Below, in pieces: positions 16,293 through 24,040 of a stretch of DNA of 58,581 nucleotides; position 1 is the stretch's first letter, and each line of letters begins with the position of its first letter. This DNA comes from Rhodobacter sp. CACIA14H1 (lineage in GTDB: Bacteria > Pseudomonadota > Alphaproteobacteria > Rhodobacterales > Rhodobacteraceae). Below the pieces are notes generated by a model, which was not told the DNA's origin, made no database searches, and saw only the letters and a list, made by a program, of their open reading frames with translations. The stretch spans positions 1-58,581 of the forward strand of contig AYNO01000005.1 of assembly GCA_000500915.1 (NCBI GenBank). Reading direction: 5' to 3'. The position numbers were made by a program, and so were the translations under genes.

Positions 16293-16928
16293 CTAATCCT
16301 GCGATGGGTTCGTTCGGGTTTCCGGTCGATATACCAGCTTAACCCGTCCGTTGAAAACCAGAAGATATCCCCCGCCGCCAGCCCCGGCGGGTGCCAGCTC
16401 CATCGTATCGGCAGTGATCTGCCCGACCGGCCCCTCGGCCCGCACCGCCGTATCCGACCGCAGCCCCGTCACGTCCAGCCGCGCCGTCAGCGCCTCGGTC
16501 TCGACCCGGTAGCCCAGGCTGTGCGTCACCACCACATCGCCCCGGAACACCACCTCGCGCCCGTCCGGCGCCATCTCGGCCCCCTTGGCGGCAAGCTCCG
16601 TCACCACCCCGTCCGGCGTGCTCAGCCGCGCGGCCACATCCGTCGCCGTCTGCCCCCGCGTGCCCTCCACCTCGGGCCGCGTCTCCGCCGCGCTCACCTC
16701 CAGCGCCGCGCCGTCCTTCGTGGTCCCCGCATAGGTCGGCGCCGTCATCCGCGGCTCCTTCAGCCGCGCCTCGACATCCACCTGCGCATAGGGAATCGCA
16801 TCCTCCGGATTGATCCGGTTCGACACGAGGAACAGCGTCGATAGCAGCGCCAGCGCCGCCAGCGGCAGCACCACCTTCAACCACGCGACCAGCCGCGACC
16901 AGCCATCCTGCGCGGCCCGGCCCCGCAT
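16293..16928 (-). CDS. lptC: LPS export protein LptC
   Basis: A 211-residue bitopic protein. One N-terminal membrane helix (VAWLKVVLPLAALALLSTLFLV) is followed by a periplasmic jellyroll with family features (YAQVDVEARLKEPRMTAPTY, TPDGVVTELAAKGAEM, LVFNGRVKLVY). It couples the LptBFG transporter to LptA. Start ATG overlaps the kdsD stop (ATGA). LptC sequences are weakly conserved, so the operon context is a large part of the evidence. Confidence 0.88.
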   Translation of the reverse strand: MRGRAAQDGWSRLVAWLKVVLPLAALALLSTLFLVSNRINPEDAIPYAQVDVEARLKEPRMTAPTYAGTTKDGAALEVSAAETRPEVEGTRGQTATDVAARLSTPDGVVTELAAKGAEMAPDGREVVFRGDVVVTHSLGYRVETEALTARLDVTGLRSDTAVRAEGPVGQITADTMELAPAGAGGGGYLLVFNGRVKLVYRPETRTNPSQD

Positions 16929-17893
16929 CAGGCGATTCCGGCCCGCAGGCAGTCGTGGATATGCAGCACGCCCGCAACCGTGCGGCTCCCCTCGGGGTCC
17001 ACGACGAACAGGCAGGTGATCTTCTTCTCGTTCATGATCCTGACCGCCGTCTCGGCCAGCGCCGCAGGCCCGATGGTGCGCGGCGCCGCCGTCATCACAT
17101 CCCCCGCCGCCAGATCCAGCAGCCCGGCCATGTGCCGCCGCAAGTCGCCGTCGGTGATGATGCCCTGAAGGTATCCGTCCCCGTCCGTCACGCCAACCAC
17201 CCCGAACCCCTTGGCCGACATGACCAGCAAGGCATCGCCCATCGGCGCGTCATGGTTCACCAGCGGCGCATCTGCGTGCATCAGGTCCCGCACCCGCGCC
17301 AGCCGCGCCCCCAGCTTGCCCCCGGGATGGAACACGCGGAACTGGTCCGGCGTGAACGCCCGATGCTCCATCAGCGCCACCGCCAGCGCATCCCCCAGCG
17401 CCAGCGTCATCGTCGTCGATGTGGTCGGCACGATCCCCGTCTCGCAGGCCTCCGGCGCCGCAGGCAGCACGATCGCCACATCCGAAGCCCGCAGCAGCGT
17501 GGACTCCGCCCGCGACGCCACCCCGATCAGCGGGATGTCGAACCGCCGCGTATGCGCCACGATATCCGCCAGCTCCGGCGTCTCGCCGCTGTTGGACAGC
17601 ACCAGCGCCACATCCCCCCGCATCACCATGCCAAGGTCGCCATGGCTCGCCTCGGCAGGATGCACGAATTGCGCGGGTGTGCCGGTCGAGGCAAGCGTCG
17701 CCGCGATCTTCCGCGCGACATGCCCCGATTTCCCCATGCCGGACACGATCACGCGCCCCTCCGCCTTCAGGATCAGCTCGACCGCGGCGGTAAACGCCCC
17801 GTCCAGCCCCTCGGCCAGCATCCCCAGCGCCTCCGCCTCGCGCCGGATGACACGGCGGGCGGTGGTCAGGAAATCAGTGGTGGAAGATGTCAT
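16928..17893 (-). CDS. kdsD: Arabinose-5-phosphate isomerase (SIS plus two CBS domains)
   Basis: A 321-residue KdsD/KpsF enzyme converting ribulose 5-phosphate to arabinose 5-phosphate, the first step of Kdo synthesis. The SIS domain holds GRVIVSGMGKSGHVARKIAAT and the active-site LSNSGETPELADI; TTSTTMTLALGDALA is characteristic. Two CBS domains follow (from about VRDLMHADAPLV and DVMTAAPRTIGP). Start at MTSSTTDFL overlaps the end of rnd by 20 nt. It complements kdsB at 6392. Confidence 0.95.
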   Translation of the reverse strand: MTSSTTDFLTTARRVIRREAEALGMLAEGLDGAFTAAVELILKAEGRVIVSGMGKSGHVARKIAATLASTGTPAQFVHPAEASHGDLGMVMRGDVALVLSNSGETPELADIVAHTRRFDIPLIGVASRAESTLLRASDVAIVLPAAPEACETGIVPTTSTTMTLALGDALAVALMEHRAFTPDQFRVFHPGGKLGARLARVRDLMHADAPLVNHDAPMGDALLVMSAKGFGVVGVTDGDGYLQGIITDGDLRRHMAGLLDLAAGDVMTAAPRTIGPAALAETAVRIMNEKKITCLFVVDPEGSRTVAGVLHIHDCLRAGIA

Positions 17894-18488
17894 TGGGTTC
17901 TTCCCATCCCAGCAGGTCCAGCTCCGCCCGCGCGGGCAGGAAGTCGAAACACCGCTGCGCCAGCTCCATCCGCCCCTCGCGGACCAGCCGCGCCTCCAGC
18001 GCATCCTTCAGCGCGTGCAGATACAGCACATCCGACGCCGCATATTCCTTCTGCGCGTCGGTCAGCACCTCCGCGCCCCAGTCGCTCGTCTGCTGCTGCT
18101 TGGACACATCCACACCCACCAGCTCCAGCAGCAGGTATTTCAGCCCGTGCCGGTCGGTGAAGGTGCGGATCAGCTTGGACGCGATCTTCGTGCACCAGAC
18201 CGGCGCCGTCACCACGCCAAAGGCATTCTTCAGCGCCGCGATGTCGAACCGCCCGAAATGGAACAGCTTCAGCGTGGCAGGGTCCACCAGCAACCGCTCC
18301 AGATTCGGTGCCGACCTCTGCCCCCGCGCGATCTGCACCAGATGCGCGTCCCCGTTCCCGTCCGACAACTGCACCACGCAAAGCCGGTCCCGCCGCGGGT
18401 CCAGCCCCATCGTCTCGGTGTCGATGGCGACCACGGGCCCGAGCCGCAATCCGTCGGGCAGGTCGTTCTGGTGCAGGAAGATGGCCAA
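17874..18488 (-). CDS. rnd: Ribonuclease D-type 3'-5' exonuclease
   Basis: A 204-residue DEDDy exonuclease: Exo I is VVAIDTETMGLDP, Exo II FHFGRFDIAAL and Exo III YAASDVLYLHAL. It lacks the C-terminal HRDC domains of full-length RNase D, as is usual for this short alphaproteobacterial form. Likely role is 3' trimming of tRNA or other structured RNA. The start is TTG (MAIFLHQND), well placed behind AAAGGACG. First gene of the kdsD-lpt operon. Confidence 0.88.
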   Translation of the reverse strand: MAIFLHQNDLPDGLRLGPVVAIDTETMGLDPRRDRLCVVQLSDGNGDAHLVQIARGQRSAPNLERLLVDPATLKLFHFGRFDIAALKNAFGVVTAPVWCTKIASKLIRTFTDRHGLKYLLLELVGVDVSKQQQTSDWGAEVLTDAQKEYAASDVLYLHALKDALEARLVREGRMELAQRCFDFLPARAELDLLGWEEPNDIFHH

Positions 18489-18561
18489 GGTCCGCGTCCT
18501 TTCGGCAGGGTGTTGCGTCCAGTAACCTTGGTACCCTTTTGGGTCAACCTTACGCTACCTC

Positions 18562-19340
18562 ATGCTTGAATCGCTGCCGGTTTTCCCGCACGGTCTGCCG
18601 GTGTCGCATTCCTTTGTAGCCTTCATTGATGAGTCGGGCGACGACGGTCTCGGGAACCTGAAGGTCCCCGGATCAAATGGTGGTCAGTCCCATTTTCTGG
18701 TGATCTCTGCGACAGTTTTCAGGGCAACGAACAGTGTTTCCGCCGTTGGATGGCGTGACGGAATCCTCGCCAAACTTCCGGAAAAGAAAGTGAGGCAACT
18801 CCACTTCAAGGATTTGAATCACGGTCAAAGGCTCATGGCTGCTCAGAGTTTGGCACGGTTGCCGATCCGCGTAACCAGTGTGCTGGCAGCCAAGCGCCCT
18901 ATTCCACCAGGCATGTATGCAGAGAAGAACCAGCTTTACTTCTACATGACCAGATACTTGGTTGAGCGTCTTTGATCACCTTCTCCCGCCGGGGTGGCAT
19001 GTCCTACGAAGCATTTCAGGATTACTTGCGGAAGCTTCAAAATCGCGCCGATGGCGACGTCCGCGTTCATTGGCCGGTTATTGATATCGAGACAGTGGAA
19101 GCTCGGGATCATTCGACCTCCGCCAGCCTGCAACTCGCGGACATTGTCGCGTCTAGCGTCGCTTGTGCTTTCGAACCAGACCGGTACGGCAACTGTGAAC
19201 CGCGCTACGCCGAAGCGCTATTGCCGATCACGTTCAACCGTAATGGCAACAGGCTCAGCTACGGCCTCAAGATCGTTCCTGTTCCGGAAAAGTGCGATTT
19301 CTCGAAGGATCAAGAAAGATCGCTCAAGCTGTTGGGGTGA
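18562..19340 (+). pseudogene. DUF3800-family gene split by an internal deletion/frameshift
   Basis: The first part, from ATG 18562 (or GTG 18601) to a stop at 18975, reads SHSFVAFIDESGDDG and ends NQLYFYMTRYLVERL. The second part, opening at TTG 18972 inside that stop, reads ITFSRRGGMSYEAFQDYLRKL, then SASLQLADIVASS and RYGNCEPRYAEALL, typical of the DUF3800 C-terminal half. Intact family members have extra residues between the two blocks, so a short out-of-frame deletion is likely. The TTG/TGA overlap could still allow coupled translation of two fragments. DUF3800 proteins carry a conserved DES motif and are often near mobile or defence genes; function is unproven. Codon use here is visibly less GC-rich than in neighbours, suggesting foreign origin. 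Confidence 0.75.
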
Positions 19341-19514
19341 GTGGGCGGCCCCCCGGTCCATGATTGCCAAAGGCCTGCAACCCGATGGTTGCTCTGGATT
19401 ACTCCGGCGCATGACCGCCCATCTGCCATATAGCGGTTATGGGGGGGAGAATCAATTCAATTTCAATCACTTGGTTAAGACGGCGCCAAAGTGCGTCTAA
19501 CCGTATGAAACGAC

Positions 19515-19560
19515 TCGAAAAACCAAAAAGACGAAGGGCGCAGGTTTCCCCGCGCCCTTC
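19515..19560 (-). terminator. Rho-independent terminator of tRNA-Leu
   Basis: On the minus strand GAAGGGCGC and GCGCCCTTC form a 9-bp stem around a 10-nt loop and are followed by GTCTTTTTGGTTTTT. It lies just past the CCA end of the tRNA. The 174 bp between this element and the DUF3800 stop contain no gene I can support. Confidence 0.85.
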
Positions 19561-19574
19561 CGCTCAGATCGACA

Positions 19575-19659
19575 TGGTGCCCAGAAGAGGACTCGAACCT
19601 CCACGCCTTGCAGCGCTGGTACCTGAAACCAGTGCGTCTACCAATTCCGCCATCTGGGC
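19575..19659 (-). tRNA. tRNA-Leu (anticodon CAG)
   Basis: The minus strand folds into an 85-nt class II tRNA with a long variable arm. The acceptor stem is GCCCAGA/TCTGGGC, the D arm includes GGCGGAATTGGTAGACGC, the anticodon arm is CTGGT-TTCAGGT-ACCAG (anticodon CAG, reading CUG), and the T arm is GGAGG-TTCGAGT-CCTCT. CCA is encoded. It has its own promoter and terminator. CUG is the dominant leucine codon in this genome. Confidence 0.95.
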
Positions 19660-19677
19660 CCAAGTCGATGGAGGGCG

Positions 19678-19705
19678 ATGTAAAGAAGCCGTCAGGGACT
19701 GTCAA
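19678..19705 (-). promoter_or_regulatory. Promoter of tRNA-Leu
   Basis: TTGACA (plus-strand 19700-19705), a 16-nt spacer and TTACAT (19678-19683) precede the tRNA by 18 nt, the expected distance for a short 5' leader. Confidence 0.65.
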
Positions 19706-19864
19706 CGGGCGCGGAAAAGATTCTTGGCCTCCCCGCTTTTTCACCCGCGCCGCCCGCTTTGCAGGCAGTCCGCAACGGACTGCCCACTGCGGCACAGCGG
19801 ATGCTTGGCCTTCGCGGCGCAACCGTGTAATCACCACCCCAACAAAGACTTGGGGAACCGGGAC

Positions 19865-20851
19865 ATGAGCAAGCTTGTCACGATCTACGGCGGTTCGGGC
19901 TTCGTCGGCCGCTACATCGCCCGCCGCATGGCCAAGGAAGGCTGGCGCGTCCGCGTCGCTGTCCGCCGCCCGAATGACGCGCTCTTCGTCAAACCCTACG
20001 GCGTGGTGGGGCAGGTCGAACCCGTCGCCTGCAACATCCGCGATGACGCCTCCGTCCGTGCGGTGATGAAGGGCGCGGATGCGGTCGTGAACTGCGTCGG
20101 CATCCTGAACGGCCACGGCAAGAACACCTTCGGCGCCGTGCAGGCCGACGGCGCCGCCCGCATCGCCCGCATCGCGGCCGAAGAAGGCGTGGCAAGCCTT
20201 GTCCACCTCTCGGCCATCGGCGCGGACGAAAACAGCGCCTCGGAATACCAGCAGACGAAAGCCGCCGGCGAAAAGGCCGTGCTGCAGGCCTTCCCCTCGG
20301 CCGTGATCCTGCGCCCCTCCATCATCTTCGGGAACGAGGACGGCTTCTTCAACCGCTTCGCCTCCATGGCCCGCCTCGGGCCGGTGCTGCCGGTCGTCGG
20401 CGCCGATACCCGCTTCCAGCCTGTCTATGTCGATGATGTCGCGCAGGCAGCCGTCAAGGGCATCAAGGGCGAAGCCGCGCCGGGCATCTACGAGCTGGGC
20501 GGGCCGGACGTGGACACCTTCCGCGACCTGATGCGCCAGATGCTGGCCGTGATCCACCGCCGCCGCCTGATCGTCAACGTCCCCTTCTTCGTCGCGTCGA
20601 TCATGGGCGGGGCCTTCGACCTGCTGCAGGCCGTGACGCTGGGCCTGTTCCGCAACGGTCTGATCACCCGCGACCAGGTCCGCAACCTGAAATCCGACAA
20701 CGTGGTCAGCCCCGGCGCCCGCACGCTGGCCGACCTTGGCATCACGCCCACGGCGGTCGGTGCCGTGCTGCCCGAATACCTGTGGCGCTACCGGCCCTCG
20801 GGCCAATACGCCGCCATCAAGGACTCGGCCAAGAACCTCCGCAAGGCCTGA
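19865..20851 (+). CDS. Complex I NDUFA9-family NAD(P)-binding protein
   Basis: A 328-residue atypical short-chain dehydrogenase. The Rossmann motif is [42 protein letters not shown] supplies the YxxxK-like region, and a long C-terminal part includes [20 protein letters not shown] and [13 protein letters not shown]. This matches alphaproteobacterial relatives of the NDUFA9 accessory subunit of respiratory complex I, which bind NADPH structurally and not catalytically. No other nuo gene lies nearby. A hairpin terminator follows, so it is probably monocistronic. Confidence 0.87.
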   Translation: MSKLVTIYGGSGFVGRYIARRMAKEGWRVRVAVRRPNDALFVKPYGVVGQVEPVACNIRDDASVRAVMKGADAVVNCVGILNGHGKNTFGAVQADGAARIARIAAEEGVASLVHLSAIGADENSASEYQQTKAAGEKAVLQAFPSAVILRPSIIFGNEDGFFNRFASMARLGPVLPVVGADTRFQPVYVDDVAQAAVKGIKGEAAPGIYELGGPDVDTFRDLMRQMLAVIHRRRLIVNVPFFVASIMGGAFDLLQAVTLGLFRNGLITRDQVRNLKSDNVVSPGARTLADLGITPTAVGAVLPEYLWRYRPSGQYAAIKDSAKNLRKA

Positions 20852-20860
20852 TCCCGTGAC

Positions 20861-20885
20861 GGTGCCGCCCCGTGCGGCACCCTTT
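20861..20885 (+). terminator. Terminator between the NDUFA9-like gene and uppP
   Basis: GGTGCCGC (20861-20868) and GCGGCACC (20874-20881) form an 8-bp stem with a 5-nt loop, followed by CTTT. It begins 9 nt past the stop codon. Confidence 0.65.
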
Positions 20886-20908
20886 CCCCCTCCAGGACGG
20901 CCGCCCGC

Positions 20909-21709
20909 ATGGAAAATACCCTCGTTGCCGCCCTCCTCGGCCTGATCGAAGGCCTGACGGAATTCATCCCCGTCTCCTCCACCGGCCATCTCCTGCTGGC
21001 AGGGCACTTCCTCGGCTTCGACAGCCCCGGCCGTACGTTCGAGGTGGTGATCCAGCTCGGCGCGGTGCTGGCCATCCTGACGGTCTATGCCGCCAAACTC
21101 TGGCGCGTCGCCTCCACCATCCATACCGACCCGGCCTCTGCCCGCTTCGTCGCCTCGGTCCTGCTGGCCTTCTTCCCTGCTGCCCTGATCGGCGTGCTGG
21201 CGCATGACTTCATCAAGACCGTCCTCTTCGAAACGCCCGCCCTCATCGCCATCATGCTCATCCTCGGCGGGCTGGTCCTTCTGGTGATCGACCGCCTCGC
21301 CCCGCCCCCGCAGCACGAAGACGCGATGCAGCTTCCCTTCCGCAAGGCGCTGGCCATCGGCGCCGTGCAATGCCTCGCCATGATCCCTGGCGTCAGCCGA
21401 TCCGGCGCCACCATCGTCGGTGCCCGCCTGATGGGCGTGGGCAAACGCGCCTCGGCGGAATTCTCCTTCTTCCTCTCCATGCCCACCATGGCCGGGGCCT
21501 TCACCTACGACCTGTGGAAAAGCCGCCACATCCTCGACTTCTCGGCGCTGACCGACATCGCCGTGGGCTTCGCGCTGGCCTTCATCTCGGCCGTCCTCGT
21601 CGTCCGCTGGACGCTCGACTTCGTGTCCCGCAACGGCTTCGCCATCTTCGGCTGGTGGCGAATCATCGTAGGCTCCGCCGCGCTGGCCCTGCTTTCGCTG
21701 GGACTTTGA
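20909..21709 (+). CDS. uppP: Undecaprenyl-diphosphatase UppP (BacA)
   Basis: A 266-residue polytopic membrane enzyme that recycles undecaprenyl pyrophosphate to the monophosphate carrier for peptidoglycan and surface polysaccharides. Both catalytic motifs are intact: [19 protein letters not shown] near residues 12-28 and [19 protein letters not shown] near 157-175. At least seven hydrophobic segments are apparent. No resistance-specific feature is seen. The gene is flanked by a terminator upstream and the operator-rich gltD promoter region downstream. Confidence 0.96.
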   Translation: MENTLVAALLGLIEGLTEFIPVSSTGHLLLAGHFLGFDSPGRTFEVVIQLGAVLAILTVYAAKLWRVASTIHTDPASARFVASVLLAFFPAALIGVLAHDFIKTVLFETPALIAIMLILGGLVLLVIDRLAPPPQHEDAMQLPFRKALAIGAVQCLAMIPGVSRSGATIVGARLMGVGKRASAEFSFFLSMPTMAGAFTYDLWKSRHILDFSALTDIAVGFALAFISAVLVVRWTLDFVSRNGFAIFGWWRIIVGSAALALLSLGL

Positions 21710-21717
21710 CCCGAATA

Positions 21718-21806
21718 GTAAACTATGCTGACCTAATTTCCGCCCTATAGGTCAACATTTCCGACCCAGCGGGGAAAAAACCGCGTTAAAGGTCAACCAT
21801 ACTGAC
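21718..21806. promoter_or_regulatory. Three copies of a 15-bp imperfect palindrome before gltD (putative MarR/PetP operator)
   Basis: In an AT-richer interval between uppP and gltD lie GTAAACTATGCTGAC (21718-21732), GTCAACATTTCCGAC (21751-21765) and GTCAACCATACTGAC (21792-21806). They start 33 and 41 bp apart, close to whole helical turns. The third is flanked by AAAG and TTTT and ends 65 nt before the gltD ATG. TGACCTA (21729-21735) and TAGGTCA (21748-21754) also form an inverted repeat bridging copies one and two. The same 15-mer pattern lies before petP at 33857. Confidence 0.6.
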
Positions 21807-21871
21807 TTTTATTCCCCCCAAGCCCAAAGTAAGAAGGCGCACCCGAGATCCCCGTCAGAAAGGGCGCCCTC

Positions 21872-23308
21872 ATGGCAAACAACCGGATGCTCCAGTTCGT
21901 CTCCGTCCCGAAAGAGATGCCGGAAAAGCGCCCCGCCGACCTGCGCGCGCAGGATTTCCACGAAATCTACCGCGAATACGCCGCCGAAAAGGCCGCCGAA
22001 CAGGCGGGCCGCTGCAGCCAGTGCGGCGTCCCCTACTGCCAGTCGCATTGCCCGCTGCACAACAACATCCCCGACTGGCTGCGCCTCACCGCCGAAGGCC
22101 GCCTGCAAGAAGCCTATGAGATTTCGCAGGCCACCAACACCTTCCCCGAAATCTGCGGCCGCATATGCCCGCAGGACCGTCTCTGCGAAGGCAACTGCGT
22201 CATCGAACAGTCCGGCCACGGCACCGTCACCATCGGCTCGGTCGAGAAATACATCACCGACACCGCATGGGAAAACGGCTGGGTCCAGCCGATCAAACCC
22301 CATGCCGAACGCAGCGAATCCGTCGGCATCATCGGCGCGGGCCCCGGTGGCCTTGCCGCCGCCGACATGCTTCGCCGCAAGGGCATCCAGGTGACGGTCT
22401 ATGACCGCTACGACCGCGCGGGCGGCCTGCTGACCTACGGCATCCCCGGCTTCAAGCTGGAAAAGCCCGTCGTCATGCAGCGCATCGACCAGCTGGCCGA
22501 GGCGGGGGTGCAATTCGTCACCAACTGCAACGTGGGCGAAGACATCAGCTTCGACGCCATCCGTGGCCAGCATGACGCCGTCCTCATCGCCACCGGCGTT
22601 TACAAGGCCCGCGACATCGCGGCCCCCGGCGTCGGCGCCAAGGGCATCGTCAAGGCGCTGGACTACCTCACCGCCTCCAACCGCAAATCCTTTGGCGACG
22701 AGGTGGAGGAATTCGACAACGGCGATCTGAACGCCGAAGGCAAGCGCGTCGTCGTCATCGGCGGCGGCGACACCGCGATGGACTGCGTCCGCACCGCCAT
22801 CCGCCAGGGCGCGACCTCGGTCAAATGCCTCTACCGCCGCGACCGAGCCAACATGCCGGGATCGCAACGCGAAGTGCAGAACGCCGAGGAAGAGGGCGTC
22901 GATTTCGTCTGGCTCACCGCCCCCAAGGGCTTCACCGGCTCCGACCGTGTCGAAGGCGTCATGGTCCAGCGCATGCGCCTTGGCGCGCCGGATGCCACGG
23001 GCCGCCAGTCCCCCGAACTGATCGAAGGCGCGGATTACATCGAACCCGCCGATCTGGTGGTTCAGGCACTCGGCTTCGAGCCCGAGGAAATCCCCACCCT
23101 CTGGGGCGTGCCGGAACTTGCCGTCACCCGCTGGGGCACCATCAAGGCCGACTTCCTGACCCATGCGACCAGCTTGGCCGGAGTCTATGCCGCAGGCGAC
23201 ATCGTGCGCGGGGCGTCCCTCGTCGTCTGGGCGATCCGCGACGGGCGCGAAGCAGCCGATGCCATCCTGCAATACCTCGCCCAACCCGCGCAGGTCGCGG
23301 CCGAATAA
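21872..23308 (+). CDS. gltD: Glutamate synthase (NADPH) small subunit
   Basis: A 478-residue subunit that passes electrons from NADPH through FAD to the large subunit, which makes two glutamates from glutamine and 2-oxoglutarate. The N-terminal cysteine region for two 4Fe-4S clusters is complete (CSQCGVPYCQSHCPL and CGRICPQDRLCEGNC). The FAD fold is GIIGAGPGGLAAADML, the NADPH fold VVIGGGDTAMDCVRTA, and the closing FAD motif GVYAAGDIVRGASLVVWAI. First gene of a three-gene operon with gltB last. Probable control through the palindromes upstream. Confidence 0.96.
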   Translation: MANNRMLQFVSVPKEMPEKRPADLRAQDFHEIYREYAAEKAAEQAGRCSQCGVPYCQSHCPLHNNIPDWLRLTAEGRLQEAYEISQATNTFPEICGRICPQDRLCEGNCVIEQSGHGTVTIGSVEKYITDTAWENGWVQPIKPHAERSESVGIIGAGPGGLAAADMLRRKGIQVTVYDRYDRAGGLLTYGIPGFKLEKPVVMQRIDQLAEAGVQFVTNCNVGEDISFDAIRGQHDAVLIATGVYKARDIAAPGVGAKGIVKALDYLTASNRKSFGDEVEEFDNGDLNAEGKRVVVIGGGDTAMDCVRTAIRQGATSVKCLYRRDRANMPGSQREVQNAEEEGVDFVWLTAPKGFTGSDRVEGVMVQRMRLGAPDATGRQSPELIEGADYIEPADLVVQALGFEPEEIPTLWGVPELAVTRWGTIKADFLTHATSLAGVYAAGDIVRGASLVVWAIRDGREAADAILQYLAQPAQVAAE

Positions 23309-23336
23309 GGCCGCCCCTCGCAGCAAGGAATCCGCC

Positions 23337-24029
23337 ATGACCCGCGCCCTTCTGCCCCTGCTCGTCCTTATCGCCTCGCCCGCCGTCGCGGGCAGCTTCA
23401 CGCCGCCCGCAGGCTGCGAAACCTTCCTCACCGTGCAGTCCAAGGGCTGCCGCGTGTCCAACCACTACATCTGCGCCGCCGACCCAAAGGGCGACCAGTG
23501 GCGCACCGATTTCGATCAGGAAGGGCCGTTCTTCACCTCGCGCATCGATTACGAAACGCAATGGGTGGAAAGCTTCGAACTGAACCCCCCGGTCCACCAG
23601 ACGCTGGACCCGAACCCCGCAGATCCCGCCTCCTTCTCGAACCTTCTGGCGAAGGGGCAGGACAGCTTCATCTTCGGCCTGTCCGATGACACCGGCGAAC
23701 GCACCCGCGTCCGTGGCGGCGACACGCTGACGGGCCGTCAGGTGGTCATCGACGGCGTCACCCTTCAGGAAACCGAATTCGAATTCACCGAAACGGACCT
23801 GTCCGGCAACGTCCTGCGCCGCGCACGCGGCAACGAATACATCAGCCCCGAATGGCGGCTGTTCTTCTCCGGCCCCTCGCAATGGGATGGCGGCGACGGC
23901 AATTTCGTGCCCGTCGATGGCAGCCCCATGCAGTTCATCCGCCCCGGCGAACCCGGCTTCGCCGCCACCCAACCCCTGTTCGACTGCGACGCCGTCATGT
24001 CGTCGCTGCCGTTCCCGCCCAAGTCGTAA
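23337..24029 (+). CDS. Secreted protein of unknown function within the glutamate synthase operon
   Basis: A 230-residue protein, not recognised as a characterised family. A clear signal peptide (MTRALLPLLVLIASPAVAG) precedes a mature domain with four or five cysteines (CETFLTVQSKGCRVSNHYIC and FDCDAVM near the end), suggesting disulfides in the periplasm. Features include EGPFFTSRIDYETQWVESF, EFEFTETDLSGN and GNEYISPEWRLFFSGPSQW. It lies 28 bp after gltD and 11 bp before gltB on the same strand, so it must be cotranscribed with both. A periplasmic protein has no obvious part in glutamate synthase; the association is positional only. Confidence 0.8.
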   Translation: MTRALLPLLVLIASPAVAGSFTPPAGCETFLTVQSKGCRVSNHYICAADPKGDQWRTDFDQEGPFFTSRIDYETQWVESFELNPPVHQTLDPNPADPASFSNLLAKGQDSFIFGLSDDTGERTRVRGGDTLTGRQVVIDGVTLQETEFEFTETDLSGNVLRRARGNEYISPEWRLFFSGPSQWDGGDGNFVPVDGSPMQFIRPGEPGFAATQPLFDCDAVMSSLPFPPKS

Positions 24030-24040
24030 GGAGACCTGCC

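Noticed and set aside
18543-18557. Possible fifth copy of the PetP-like element (GTCAACCTTACGCTA)
   Set aside because: Only the left half matches; the CTGAC half is missing.
18490-18561. Attachment-site duplication of the tRNA-Leu 3' end on the far side of the DUF3800 islet
   Set aside because: No repeat of the tRNA 3' sequence could be found there, and there is no integrase gene.
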